Below are positions 13,553-25,404 of a DNA stretch of 64,000 nucleotides, one piece after another (the stretch's first letter is position 1; every line of letters starts with the position of its first letter). The DNA is from Dysidea avara (taxonomy: Eukaryota > Porifera > Demospongiae > Dictyoceratida > Dysideidae): assembly GCF_963678975.1 (NCBI RefSeq), contig NC_089282.1, forward strand, positions 124,001 through 188,000. The letters run 5' to 3'. The notes under the pieces were generated by a model. The model did no database searches, was not told where the DNA came from, and worked only from the letters and a program-made list of their open reading frames with translations. Made by a program: the position numbers and the translations under genes.

Positions 13553-14339
13553 GATCTACTTTTTTCACTGTATGAGCCATCAATGACTGGAACAGTTTAC
13601 CCAATCACATAGTTAATACACCCACACTCAATGATTTAAAAAAAATTTTCAACAGTGGCTGGTCTACTTTATTGTATGATTATTAATTAGTTAACTATTA
13701 TTGTATATAAGTTTTTGCTATGCAGTTGCAAATTTGTTAAATTCTTTTTGTACAGATCAGGCTTTACAGGCTCCTTGAGCCTTCTTTACCTGTAACACAA
13801 ATACTAATACTATTTCTCTATTTTCCAATATGCACCTTGCGCTTGTAACCTAGTATAATATTTTCTTGGTGCGTGCTACCAACAGCTGGGAGAGAAAAAT
13901 CATTACAATCACGGCAAAATTCCTGTTGGAGCTTTGAAACATCTTCTTGAAGATCCTTACTTCTTGTGAGTTACATATAATTCCGTAAACTTGATAATAG
14001 CTACATGTGGGTTTCGAACTTTCCATCTCGTCTTGACCCTTGATTCACTGTAAGAGCTATTTTGTGGCCTTGACCGTTGACGTAGAGTTTGACCGCGGTC
14101 GCAGATCGACCTACAGCAAGAGCCTGAGTGACACCCCCTTGCATTTCACTGACCTCAAAAATACATGTGGGCGGGCGGTTCATTATAGATATTTCCACTA
14201 ATTTTCGAATTCATATCTAACTTACACAGTGGAAATATTTAAACTAAGAACCTGAACAGTGAAAAGCTAGCTAAATGGGTTTTCTGAACGCTAAACTAGT
14301 TACTGCTATGCGCAGTTGACAGCAATAATGAATGACCGT

Positions 14340-14402
14340 GCAGGAAGAGAATCTGCATGCAGGCGGGAAATGGGAAACAATGAATTTTCTTGGAGTGGCC
14401 TA
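14340..14402. mobile_element. One end of a GGCCACTCCAA-type MITE
   Basis: The stretch around GGGAAAC...TTCTTGGAGTGGCC matches the right end of the complete element at 33747-34127 in the same orientation. Only one end is present. Confidence 0.5.
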
Positions 14403-14410
14403 ACATTATC

Positions 14411-14647
14411 TGGGGACCACACTAAAGTCTTGACCAACAAAACATCGAAAAGATCCAGCGTAGAGCTACTAAAACACTTGCTGGCTTGCAAGACACTCCT
14501 TACACAGAACGTTTACATATACTGGGCTCTATAACAAGGGGTCATAATTTAAAGATCTACAAACCACATGCTACCTACTTGCCACGCCGTCATTTCTTTT
14601 CAGTAAGAATTATAAATGTTTGGAATGGACTCCCACATGATTACTAA
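14411..14647 (+). pseudogene. LINE ORF2 C-terminal remnant
   Basis: Across shifted frames the stretch reads WGPH, NIEKIQRRATKTLAGLQDTP, YTERLHILGSIT and FFSVRIINVWNGLP. This is the end of a CR1-like ORF2, paralogous to 13270-13640 of the nearby LINE. It is a 5'-truncated, frameshifted copy. Confidence 0.75.
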
Positions 14648-14929
14648 AAGGTGTAGCCATTTTGGCTGCGGCTTACTCCCAAAAGCTGTAGTCATTTTGG
14701 CTTTCACAATGTCTCATCGAAGTTCACCAAAATTAATTTAAAGCAATTTTATAGGTACAATTTAAAGCATTTTAACTAAAACACCAACTTTTAGTCAAAA
14801 CTATTTAAAACAGGCTATTTTCCAGTTAAAAACTTTTTGGTAAAGCTTTTAGCTGTTGACTACAGGGTTAATGAACATATTAGCATTTATAAGCAGCACA
14901 AAACAGCTGATGACCACCTGGAAATACTT

Positions 14930-14995
14930 GCTACAGTGGTAAGACACCAACTGGTAAAGTAAGAGGTACCTGGTTTGATTCTCGCTGTAGGCAAC
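14930..14995 (+). repeat. tRNA-like (SINE head?) segment
   Basis: A stretch with an A-box-like GGTAAGACACCAACTGG and a B-box-like GGTTTGATTCT ends in a T-rich run. The 5' GCTACAG can pair with the 3' CTGTAG(G). It is only ~65 nt long and gives no clean cloverleaf. A tRNA-derived SINE head or tRNA relic is more likely than a functional tRNA. Confidence 0.35.
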
Positions 14996-15055
14996 TTTTT
15001 TTTATTGTTTTTTTTTTATAGCTACTTTTAGGAACATGTTTTTATGAAGGCCTTG

Positions 15056-15201
15056 ACTGCTCTATTAGGGTATTTGAGCGTTCTATTAGCTAGAGTATGT
15101 CAATCTTCATCACGGTTTTCAGCCCCACTCCATGAAGGATAATTTTGAAGTGATATCATTCTGATTCTGAGGGGGGGGGTAAGTCCCCCCTCCCGCCTAT
15201 G
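15056..15201 (-). mobile_element. Fragment of the CATAGGCGGCAGA-type hAT MITE family
   Basis: Read on the minus strand it begins ATAGGCGGGAGGGGGG, then CCCCCTCAGAATCAGAATG, ATGATATCAC and GGAGTGGGGCTGAAAA. It ends in a variant of the shared TACTCTA..TAATAGA core. The order matches the element at 47128-47461. The distal end is missing. Confidence 0.65.
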
Positions 15202-16490
15202 ATCTTCTACACAGTTCCTTGCAGCCAAAAATGATGCTGAGTATTAGTGACCACAGAGTATGTGGAAAACTAGCACAAGATCAGGTCAGCTTAGAAATGT
15301 GATATGAAGTGGAATCAGTAGTACTTGGAGGACTAACACTCGCCTGGTAGCCAGGAAGATCAGCATATATGTATATAAAGCTTAACAAAGTGGACAGTGG
15401 TAAATCCTTTTTAAAGTTGCTCTAGATTATGTAGTAGTTATAGTATGTTCATGTTGAGCTGAACCCTGAAAAACAGCTAAAAATTAAAAGTGGATTTTTT
15501 CTCAACAGAGTTAACATCTCTGCCAACCAGATGATTATTGGTAACAGCAAAGGTGTCAACAACAGACACGTACGGTTTGGCTCCATTACAAGTTCAGGAA
15601 AGGGCTCTAATGGACACTGTACTTATATGGCTTCTCCATAGGAAATGTATTGTGAAAATTTAGATTGGTCGTAAATATTATGTCAAACATTTGAACAACA
15701 AGATTTTGAAATATTTTTAGTGGATCAAGCAGTACTGCAAATGAGCCAAATTTCAAGATCGTGTGTTATTGCATCCATGAGTTATTAAATGTTTTTGAGG
15801 ATTCAGCTCAACGCGAACGTACTATAGGCACATGCGCATGTGTAACAAGTGGCAATCAATTAGAATAAGAATCTTCAACAAGCATGGTGTCAAAAGTTAA
15901 ATCTCGATGGACGAGAATCCTACACCAAAGACGAGTGTATCAGCTTCCACCCCCTGAGCAAATGAAGTGTAATGGGGATTCGGCGCATAACTGGAAAATT
16001 TTTCAAGAGTCACTGAATCATTTACAGACTAAGGTAGGGGCGGGCGTTTCTGGACAAAGTTTGCACATGTATTAGAAATTTGTTCATTTCTCCTCAAGAG
16101 AAAAATGGATTCTATAATGCTTAGTGCCAAATCGTAGCTAATGAACTAGGCTATTGGTGGTATAAAATTGTGGGTGATAAAGTATAGGGTGCTAGTTTAA
16201 ATTTGCAGTTTGAGAAAATGCTAAAAAAAATTATTTGGCTGGGGTTTCCGGACACCACTATAAAAGGGTGTACCTGCCATTCTTATGGGCAATGCTGCAC
16301 TATTGAGTGTCATGGCCCAGCAAAGACTGATAGCATTCTGTTTGTCTGGTTACTTTGTTGGTAACAGCGATTTTTAAGAAACAGAACTGCTGCCACAGCC
16401 TGCGGACTCGCCTGTGGACCATTTGAGTGTCTTGCAATGCTTTCGAAGATGCGACATTTGATCTACTGCCTGGAAATCTGTATCAGTCCT
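15202..16490. other. No gene recognised
   Basis: AT-rich sequence with short ORFs only and no domain, splice pattern or repeat that I can name. Probably decayed transposon sequence. Confidence 0.5.
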
Positions 16491-16529
16491 TGTCTTAACA
16501 CTGAAACAGCATAGTTAAGCCATAAGCAG

Positions 16530-16745
16530 TGTGGCCTGTCTCGGAAAAATCAGTCTGGCTGGACCAATTTTGGACACCAAAACTGGTCCGGCTGGACTGA
16601 TTTTGGTTGACCAAGTTTAGTCTAGCCGGACCATTTTTGACATCCAAAATTGGTCCGGCCCAAACTTGGTTGGCCACATGCACCCCTGACCACTCGGACC
16701 AATTTTGGTCGGTCCACAGGTGGACCATCAACGCATGCAGCCAAT
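16530..16745. repeat. Degenerate GGACCAATTTTGG repeat cluster
   Basis: The motif GGACCAATTTTGG or its complement recurs at least six times in both orientations within ~215 bp (CTGGACCAATTTTGG, AACTGGTCCGGCTGGACTG, AAATTGGTCCGG, CGGACCAATTTTGGTC). It could fold into several hairpins. It may be a decayed MITE. Confidence 0.55.
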
Positions 16746-16769
16746 GATGCATAACTAAAGTGAGCAACA

Positions 16770-19101
16770 ATGCATCAACTTCAAGATAATTCCAGGCAAG
16801 CAGAAACCACTATTGTCGGGTCACACTTGTTTTGTGCTGGGATTAATCAGTATCAACTTCAAAGATTACTACAGTGGGCTAGAGACAGCAACCTAAAGCT
16901 GAACAAAAAGAAACTCCGACTCAGGCTAGAGAAGGTTGCATACATGAGCCATTTACTGACTAATAAGGACTCCAACCTGGCAAGTGATCCAGGCCTTACC
17001 CCAACCAAATGAAAAAAAAATCTGTAGAAAGTTGGATGCGTTAAGGGTGCTCTGTACAGTCTGCTTATATGGCTTCCTTGAAATTTAATTTGTTTTATAA
17101 CTTACGAATTTTTTTTAGCAAATATTCTGTACTTTTTTACTGGATATAAGCTAACACTAGTACACAGTTTAGTCCAAACCCAACTGCCAAATATGCTTTA
17201 GAACTTGAGTTACAGTTTTCCCTTTATACTAGAACTAGTCCTACAGTTTACCCACAAGAGCCTTGATACTTTTATAATGCACTATGCTAAACAGCACAAA
17301 CCATTGTGCGTTTTTATTTTTGTCTTTAACTTCTCAATCATTACATATTTATCTTTCGGGTTGACACTCCCAGAAATCTTTTTCTTTACTTCCATGTTAT
17401 TCATCGTCTGGACTTGCTATTTCAAAATGGCAAACGCTCTTCTCTGGCAAAATTACTAAAGTAGCTTGTGTGAAAATTTCATGTCTATTGGATTAAAAAT
17501 GACGTAGTAGTTCTAATTTAAGTGAGAGGGTGTAGAATGGCAAGATGCGTGTGCTTGTTGCTATGGGATACCTAATTTACAGGTATTAAAATGCGTCAAC
17601 ATGTCACAGGCTAATAAAGTGACCATAATATTTCTTTTAGTGCAAAACAGACTATGTCTTGGGAAGCCTTGTACGAACTGTACAGAGCACCCTTAAATAT
17701 CTGTCTTGACTTTTGCCCAATCTAGCGGAACTAGTAGCCCCACTCTGGAAACTAACAGAGAAAGAAGTGCCCTTTTACTGGGAATACAACAACAGGAAGC
17801 ATTTGATCGTGTCAAGCGGCTGGTCACATCAACACCAGTTTTGAAGTTTTACAATGTAACAGAGGAGGTCACTCTCCATTGTGATGCCTTTGACAAGGGC
17901 CTGGGAGTCACGTTGCTTCAGAATGGACAACCAGTGGCCTTTGTATCAAGGGCTTTAAGCAGGGTAGAACAATCTTACGCCCAGATCGAAAAAGAATGCC
18001 TTGCCATACTTTTTGCCACAGAATGATTTAACCAGTACTTACTGAGCCGAGAAATGGTGACAGTCCATACTGACCACAATCCACTTGTACCAATATTCTC
18101 GAAGTCTATACTTAATGCCCCCAAACGGTTACAACGGATGATACTGAGGCTACAAAAGTACAATCTAGTGGTGAAATATTGCCCTGGGTCACAGATGCAC
18201 ATAGCAGACATGTTAAGTAGAGCATATTTGAAAGACCGGCGACACAGAGATAACACCTTATCAGATTTTCCAACTGAGGAATCGGTATTAGCTGATTCAG
18301 AAATTGAAACTGTCAACTTTGCGGAATACTTGAGAGTGAGTGAAGCAAGTCAAGCAACACAGCAACAGATAATCACACACAGTCAGACATCACACTGCAA
18401 ACATTGTTAGCAACAGTACTATCTGGGTGGCCGCTGAAGAGAGAGGATGTCTCACCATGTATTCAAATGTATTGGGGCTACAGAGGTGAGATCACAGCTC
18501 AAAATGGGATACTATACAAAGGCTATCGAGTAATTATCCCCTTGAGTCTGAGAAAGCAAATGTTATCTAGAACTCACTCAAGCCATCAAGGAACAGAGGC
18601 TGGTATACAAAGAGCCAAAGATGTCATATTTTGGTCATCGGATATCAAAGAATGGTGAGTCACTGTGATATCTGCAGTAACCATGTGAACCACTGATGAC
18701 TTATGAAATTCCATCACGTCCTTGGAAAGTGGTTGCTCAGGACCTGTTCACACATAAGAAGAAAGACTTCCTCATTACAGTAGACAGTAGACTATTATAG
18801 TGATTTCTGGGAAGTGGACTTTATCACGGATACAACAAGTCAAACAGTCATTGATCACACAAAAGCACACTTTGCAAGGTATGGAATACTGGAAATAGTA
18901 CTGACAGACAATGAGCCTCAATTCCAGTCTCAAGAATATGAGACATTTGCGGCCACTTGGGAATGTACCCATACTACATCTTCTCCACACCACAGCCAGA
19001 GTAATGGCAAAGCTGAATCTGCAGTCAAAATGGCAAAAATATTAATGGTCAAAGCAGAAGAGGATAACCACGACTTACAGTTGACCATTTTAGACTGGTG
19101 A
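16770..19101 (+). pseudogene. Ty3/gypsy-like retrotransposon Pol (RT end, RNase H, integrase), degraded
   Basis: Ordered remnants of a gypsy-type pol gene. 16770-17012: RT thumb (RLLQWARDSNLKLNKKKLRL, VAYMSHLLT). A MITE at 17041-17696 interrupts it. 17697-18410: the rest of RT and RNase H (LVAPLWKLTEKEVPFYW across frames, QQEAFDRVKRLVTSTPVL, LHCDAFDKGLGVTLLQNGQ, SRALSRVEQSYAQIEKECLA, VTVHTDHNPLVPIF, VVKYCPGSQMHIADMLSRA). A TGA at 18024 sits where Trp is usual. 18404-18658: integrase zinc-finger side. 18814-19101: integrase core (VLTDNEPQFQSQEY, SPHHSQSNGKAESAVK). No LTRs, gag or protease were recognised. Multiple stops and frameshifts make the copy inactive. Confidence 0.88.
17041..17696. mobile_element. 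TTAA-flanked MITE inserted in the gypsy pol
   Basis: The left end is TTAAGGGTGCTCTGTACAGT. The reverse complement of the right end is identical over those 20 bases. TTAA flanks both ends, as expected for piggyBac- or Kolobok-type target duplication; the inner terminus starts GGG, which fits Kolobok better. The gypsy reading resumes directly on each side, which supports the boundaries. No transposase is encoded in the 656 bp. Confidence 0.85.
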
Positions 19102-19196
19102 AGCACACCTACAGGTTGGCTGCAAACTAGTCCAACACAAAAGCTACATTCTCGACATACCAGAACATTGCTTCAGTACTAAGACTGACACAAATA

Positions 19197-19530
19197 AGGG
19201 GAGTATTGACAGTGTTATTAGTGCTAGTCTGAGTACTGGGGAGTATTGACAGTGTTATTTGTGTCTGTCCGAGTACTGGGGAGTATTGACAGTGTTATTT
19301 GTGCCTGTCCGAGTATTGACAGTGTTATTTGTGTCAGTATAAGTATAGGGGAGTATGGACAGTGCCAATCTGTTTTGGGGAGTATTGACAGTGTTATTTG
19401 TGTCAGTCTGAGTACTGGGGAGTTTTGACAGTGTTATTTGTGCCAGTTGGGCTACTGGGGAATATTTACGGAGTTAATTATGCCAGTCTGAGTACCGGGG
19501 AGTATTGACAGTGTTGTTTGTGCTGTTTCA
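19197..19530. repeat. ~40-bp minisatellite
   Basis: About eight diverged copies of a unit built on GGGGAGTATTGACAGTGTTA followed by TTTGTGTCAGTCTGAGTACT. It lies just after the gypsy integrase remnant. Confidence 0.9.
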
Positions 19531-20461
19531 ACTTTAATAGCTGTGCAAGTAGGAATATGTCTTTAGTAGTGCTGAAACAATTATTCTGTAATTGACTAGT
19601 ATAATTCGATTTGTTAAGACACTACTTGAATATTCGTTAGCACCTTGTATGCTGTGATCAGATGGATAAAACCAGTCTTGAAATTTAATATTCTGAACAA
19701 AGTGACATATTTATGCTGTAAAGATTCTATTTCAGAAGAGATAGAAACTCTCAGGCTTTACCTTGTTCCCTAACAAAGGTTTCAGTACTTATTGAACAGA
19801 AAAACATGATTAAAGAATAATCGAATATTCAGTTGTTTTGTTCATAGCTATGCAAATAGTAAAAATTGTTATTCGTTTCAGCACTAGTAATTAAGCACAC
19901 ACCTGTGTTAACTTTACACATGCTTCCTAGTTGTATTCACAAATAGACCACCAGAGTGCACTTGAGGACCTACGAGACCCAGACTGGCAATTATGCTTAG
20001 CTAGGCAACATCTACCATGAAGGAAGTGCTTGGGAGCCTGTAGTAAAGCTAGGAGAAATACAGGCAGAGAGCCAATGGAATGTGTGAAAGGTTGAGAGAA
20101 TCAGGAGGATTATCCCACGGCAGGTTCAAGGAGCTGCCTAAGGGCAGGTGGATCAACCACAGTGGCAGCCATAAGTGCCCCCAATCAGGTTTTCAAGCAG
20201 AACATGAGAAACAGCTAAGAATGGATTTCTTTAGTACTCCTTGTTAGAGAGGCTGTCTGTTACACAAAACCTGGGATTCCAGTTATATCCTTTACATAAT
20301 TGGGAGTTGTATACATAGTCCCACATAATTGTATGGCCTTATTAAAGTGCAGTAAGTAACAGTATAAATGAAAGGCATAATGGAGGGTACTCTGTGTGTG
20401 TTGATAGGTATTTCAACAGAGTTTCTGGCTTTAAGTCAACACTTCCCCACTCTTTGTTACT
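19531..20461. other. No gene recognised
   Basis: No ORF with a recognisable product and no clear element boundaries. It is likely diverged retrotransposon flank. Confidence 0.45.
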
Positions 20462-21159
20462 CTACATGGTATTAATTAAACTGGTAGCCGCGCTTGGCAA
20501 CTACATATCAATATGAATGTGTATGGTGCAGGATGTGTGGGTATGGGTACTAGATGAGGGTGGAGGTGTATTTTCTGTCGGTTGAACAAAGTGAATTAGA
20601 CAGAAAATAACCTCCAACCGGAATCAGAAATTGTCACACATGCGGGTAGTAGGGTATTTCACTTCTATGCTGCGTATTTCAAAGTGTAGGCTACCCCCCA
20701 CCCGCCCGCCCTTACAAGAGGTGATTAATATACGTGTGATCGACATGTTTGTTGGCCAGTTGTAGACCATTATGATTACCAAGGTGTTAAATTTGTTGAC
20801 TGGACGCATACAGTACAGTTATGTTGTTTTAGAGGGTGGAATTGCACTTTGGTTTTTTCCTGATGGGCACAAAATAAAGTGTAAAGCCCATTGGGTTTTT
20901 TTCCCTTAGGCTCACTTGGGCACAGAGAATCTAAACTGTGCAGGCCCCCACCTTCCACTAGGTCATACATTATTATTTAGACTTTGTTTTGTAGTAGGTA
21001 TAGTTTCGTATATATTATATATATATATATATATATTGTGGTTTGTAAGCTAGTGGTACTTTCTACATGGTATTAAGTAAACTGGTAGCCGCGCTTGGCA
21101 GCTACATACCAATATGAATTATATGGTGCAGGGTGTGGGGGTATGGGTACTAGATGAGG
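20462..21159. repeat. Pair of ~98-bp direct repeats exactly 600 bp apart
   Basis: The segment at 20462-20559 (CTACATGGTATTAA.TAAACT...GGTACTAGATGAGG) recurs at 21062-21159 with a few substitutions. The ~500 bp between them have no recognised coding content and include a (TA)n run near 21014-21038. Direct repeats could be short LTRs of a TRIM-like element or a segmental duplication. Confidence 0.75.
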
Positions 21160-22431
21160 ATCTGAAATTAATATGAAATTTGAAATTTCAAGCTCAAGTT
21201 TTACAAAAATCTTTTTAAAAATTCAAATTTCGTATGCAATTTTAACCGTGATAGACCCCTTGGAGCCAACATACGATGCTCATCTTGGGAAATTGAAGAT
21301 TTTAAAGGTGAATTGGAGTAAACTTTTCCACATACTCAGAGGTGCCAATAGGAGCACCAAGATGAGGTCTACCAACAGCAGTAACATTCAAAGCTGTATC
21401 ATGAAAGATCCTTACCAATAGAGTGTCTTGGTAACAAGCCAGGTTTTACTTGCATTTGGAAAGTAGGGCCCAATGAAGATACTTGATCCCACCACACTCT
21501 TAGAACAGGAATTCCAATTGATAAGCACCGTGAGAGGAAAAGCGAAGTCAGAGGTCTCGCATTGGCGACAAGCGGAAGAGTAGTACTACTATAGTTTGTT
21601 GTCCAACAACAACGTGGCTAGATGTGTGGTTACTTGGTAGTCCAGTTGGCTAGTGAAATGAGTAGATCCTGGCGGTCACTACAGGGTAGTGTTTGATCAT
21701 ACCCCTCTGTACCATATCTATGGTATGTTTGCTGGATTGCTATGATGTCACAAGAAAGGCGAAAAGAAAATTTTTTAAGTGAACAAAAATAGGTTTACTT
21801 AAATAAAACAAAACTGACAAGCAACGGAATTAAAGTTTTAAGTAAAAGAAAGCCTTTGCTTTACTCAAACAGTGGGCAGAGAAGCAAGCTCTGACAAAAT
21901 CAAATTGTAGGTAAATATTTGACTTGGCCGCTGCTGTAGTTTCCATATCCGCATCAAGGAGAATTCCGCCCTATTACTTTAACATCAGTAAGGCCAGGCA
22001 AACTTCATTAATTGTTTCTCATCCCTGTCTGCATCCCTTTTTACCCCACCGCCTCTAATTTCATTGTTGCTGTTATGATCAATCACGTGCACACTTATTT
22101 TGATGCTAAGAAGGTTAGCTATCATTTTACAGCACAGCAATTGTCACTTGCACCTCATAAACGGTGGTAAAACGTAAGTATATATTCTTATAGGCTTTAG
22201 CTAACCTTTATAGTAACAGACAGCTTCAATAATGAAAAATGACCTCCTGCCTGCTTGGAAATCCAAAATTACATGGATGAGAAACAAGTAATCAAGTTTG
22301 CCTGGCCTAATTGGAAAACCTTTTCATCGAATATTATCACTATGCTTGTTTTAACTAACCGTTAAATTGCTTGATTCTTCTATTAATGGTACAATGAAAC
22401 AAATCTTTAGTATTGACTCTGTTAGCTATTT
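21160..22431. other. No gene recognised
   Basis: AT-rich sequence with short ORFs only. I see no domain, splice structure or named repeat. Confidence 0.45.
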
Positions 22432-23194
22432 ATGTCTTTTCTGGACCTGAAAAATGCTTTTGGTTCAGTTTGCCATCAGTACCTTTTTATGATACTTGGA
22501 TCTACCAACCGCTTTTGTTTCATATTATTATCAGTTGCTATTCTCGTCTCTGTTTCTACAGCTGACTGGAACACAACAATATTACATATTTGTATGGGAG
22601 TGTTTCAGGGTGATCCATTGTCTCCCAGTCCTTTTGTTCAACCTAGCTCTGTTTGTTGTCCTTTCAAAGTCAGAACAATGTGGGTACTCTGCTCAGTTAT
22701 TAGCTCCCCATTCACCTCCACACCTGGGTATACATATTTATATTCTTTGGTCTGATTCTTCTACAGACTTCTGCTGGTTGGTACAGACCTAATTATCACT
22801 GTAATAATTCCTGTAGTTTACATTATGACAATGATGATATAGATCCATCAGTGGGTTTACATACTGTGTTGAGTGGTTGTTACTATAGTAAAAATGATTC
22901 ACCTCAACAAGCTCAGTGCTGAAGGCTGTTGACATCTGCTTTGAGTTTCAACCTCCCAAATGCTTATCCCTTCATTTTAAAGGTTGTCGAGTTGTGCCCA
23001 GTACACAGTTCTCAATGTCTAATGGTAACATCTGTAGTATTAACTGTATGAAATTTCTAGGAAAGACTATTAGTATTTTTCCCACTGCTACTCGTAAGCT
23101 GGCCTCTGACAATATCAAACAAGAAATTTTATTGTACTTCCAGCGTATTGACTACTGTTCTGTTAGAGGGGAATACAAAGTGTCAATCCTTTAA
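22432..23194 (+). pseudogene. Reverse transcriptase fragment of an RLE-type LINE
   Basis: Across shifted frames there are RT blocks MSFLDLKNAFGSV (catalytic block A region) and GVFQGDPLSPSPF (GxxQGDPLSP block). A downstream piece contains FEFQPPKCLSLHFKG and MKFLGKTI. The style (LDLKNAFGSVPH.., GVFQGDPLSP) is that of LINEs carrying a restriction-like endonuclease rather than the AP-endonuclease LINE at 10-13 kb. Frameshifts break it. Confidence 0.7.
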
Positions 23195-23654
23195 AAACTT
23201 TGTACTTCACTTTCATATTGCTGTGGAGAGGCTTACAGTGATTTCAAATAAATTTATAAATACCTGATAGTATTATAATTTGTACAATTAATTTCTGAAT
23301 GATTCAGTAAGATGTAGTTACACGCCTGCAGTGACAAATACACTATTGCAGTTGTCATTTTCAGAGCCAGTCTATAGACTAGCTATTCTTCTTTATAAAT
23401 TGCAAGATAAACCTTGCATAACTTGCAAGATAGATCTTTCATAGCAATAGTTATACTCATCCGCAGCAATGTTTCACAGTTAAATCTAATCTTACCTAGG
23501 CCCTTAGAAATGCAACTGAAGCAGCTGTAATGAACAGCTTTATATTGTCAAAACAATAATATTATTTTTACAGGATTCAGACTAGGGGGTGGGCTTCGGG
23601 GGCTGAAGCCCCCCCCTCCCCCCTTCATTTTTAGGCTTTACATGATTAATATTT

Positions 23655-23875
23655 TCTATTTTAACTATACTGGACAGCCAGTAACTACTGATGTGTCCAG
23701 GGGGACCAGCCCCAAGAAAAATCAAATACATGCATACATGATTAGCTAACTACTTACATACATGCAATTACATTAACTACAAATAAATCAACCGATTCCA
23801 ACTCAAGTAAATGGTGGGGTAATTGATTCCATTCATCAATTGTTCTTGGGAAATAACTAAATTTATAATATGCTG
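23655..23875 (-). mobile_element. LINE 3' end (ORF2 tail and 3' UTR)
   Basis: On the minus strand the ORF2 end reads SYFPRTIDEWNQLP and stops soon after. A 3' UTR containing ACACATCAGTAGTTACTGGC follows. A second copy of this 3' UTR lies at 63150-63320. The copy is 5'-truncated. Confidence 0.75.
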
Positions 23876-25404
23876 AGGATTATAATGAAATTTTGTCTTA
23901 GCATAATTATATGATCACTAATAATACAAATATTCATAAACCACCTTATAAACATCTTTCCAAGGCATTATTAGTGGATTTATGCTAAAGGTTATGCAAC
24001 AAGGACCCGGATCAGCATTGGAGGTGTACAAGATCGAGATACTCTAATAGAACAGTCACCTAACTACTCTAATAGAACATTCAGTGTAAGCATAAAAGTT
24101 GGTTCTGTTATGGAATTTTTCCAAATCTGCCTGCACCTATATACATACAATGAAGTGCATTGGTCTGTTTAAAAGGCTTGTTCATCTACTTGTAGGCTTG
24201 AGCCAATTATGCTTTGAATATTGCCTATTATGCTTTTGAGCAGTACTCAAAAATCCAGCCTATTATGCTCAAAATTATGCTCTCAAAATCAAGATTATGC
24301 CCTAGAGCTGACTGTTTTATTGCAGTATATCTACATTTCCTGACTGCTGTATTAGAGTATCTCGATCTTATTTCCATAAAGTGTGAATAATCAGTCAAGA
24401 AATAGTAAAAATAATAACACTGCAAAGTTTTTGATATGAAATGCAGTAATAATGTGCTCAGTGTTCATGTAGTGCAGTATTTTTGGCATGCGCATTTTAA
24501 TTAAAATTCTTGAAAATCATCCTATTATGTTGGTATAATGCTTGATGCTTTTGCTAACCTATTATGCTCGAAATTATGCCGGCATAATTGGCACAAGCCT
24601 ATCTACTTGTGTAGTTATTACTGGTACCAGTATACTTAATTCAGGTACACAATTTCCATTGAAAATACTCTCAGATTCAATCTCGTATCATTCAAATTTC
24701 AAAATTTTCCAGCTTCAACATTATTATTCTATCACACACACAATTGTGGAGCACACAATTGTGAGAAGGTGCATCATGTGCTTGGTTGTCTGAACCTACC
24801 CAAACCTTTCCATTAGCAAATGCTGCAAAGAGCTATATATATCTAAAGGCAGTATATAAAATAAATTTTATGTGGAAATGTCTCCAAATTGCAGTATTTT
24901 AGCATCTCTTTTTCAAAAATTTCGCACGCCTCCACCAAAGAGACTAGTACCTTGAGTTAGCCCCTTTTATAAATCCTAGATCCACCCCTGAGGATTAGAT
25001 GCTCGGGTAACGGTTTAGAGGTAAATGCATGTTGTGCCACTATAAAAGTTGGCAATAAGTATCTGTGACTGGTGAAGCTTTACTGAATTCAAGAAAAGCT
25101 TGTCAGCAGCTTATCACATTCCATGGAATATGGAGTTGTCAATAGTGGGGCGTGCACTAATGAAAAGATCCAGGCCAAAAATTTAAATTTCAGACCAAAA
25201 TTTCAAAATTATTTTCAAAGGGCTTGTACAAAATTTCAGAGTGTAACCAACCCCTTGGGTTGGCTCATGAAAAAGTTCACGGAGATTTGACACAAACTGG
25301 GATTTCATCAGATTTAGCCCCATACCTTCTTAGTTTTTTTTTTTTGTTTTTTATGGCTATTCTTTTTATTGAAAACAGTACATAATACATAACAAACAAA
25401 TCCA
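23876..25404. other. MITE fragments; no gene recognised
   Basis: It contains the GATCGAGATACTCTAATAGA motif at about 24032, its complement near 24345-24372, and a terminal-looking CCTAGATCCACCCCTG at about 24973. This suggests one or more eroded MITEs. No coding content was identified. Confidence 0.5.

Larger units (their letters stand above)
9413..14141. mobile_element. TIR DNA element split by a nested LINE
   Basis: The left end begins CAAGGGGGTGCCAC, followed by GTAGATCTGCAATAGCGGTC. The reverse complement of the right end begins CAAGGGGGTGTCAC, followed by GTCGATCTGCGACCGCGGTC. The ends are therefore inverted repeats of one family. A complete small member of the same family lies at 31380-31775. 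The DNA element itself occupies roughly 9413-9700 and 13815-14141; the centre is a LINE. I found no convincing target duplication at the outer ends. Superfamily is not assigned. Confidence 0.75.

Noticed and set aside
14930-14995. Functional tRNA gene
   Set aside because: A- and B-box-like words are present, but the length and pairing do not give a complete cloverleaf; kept only as a SINE-like segment.
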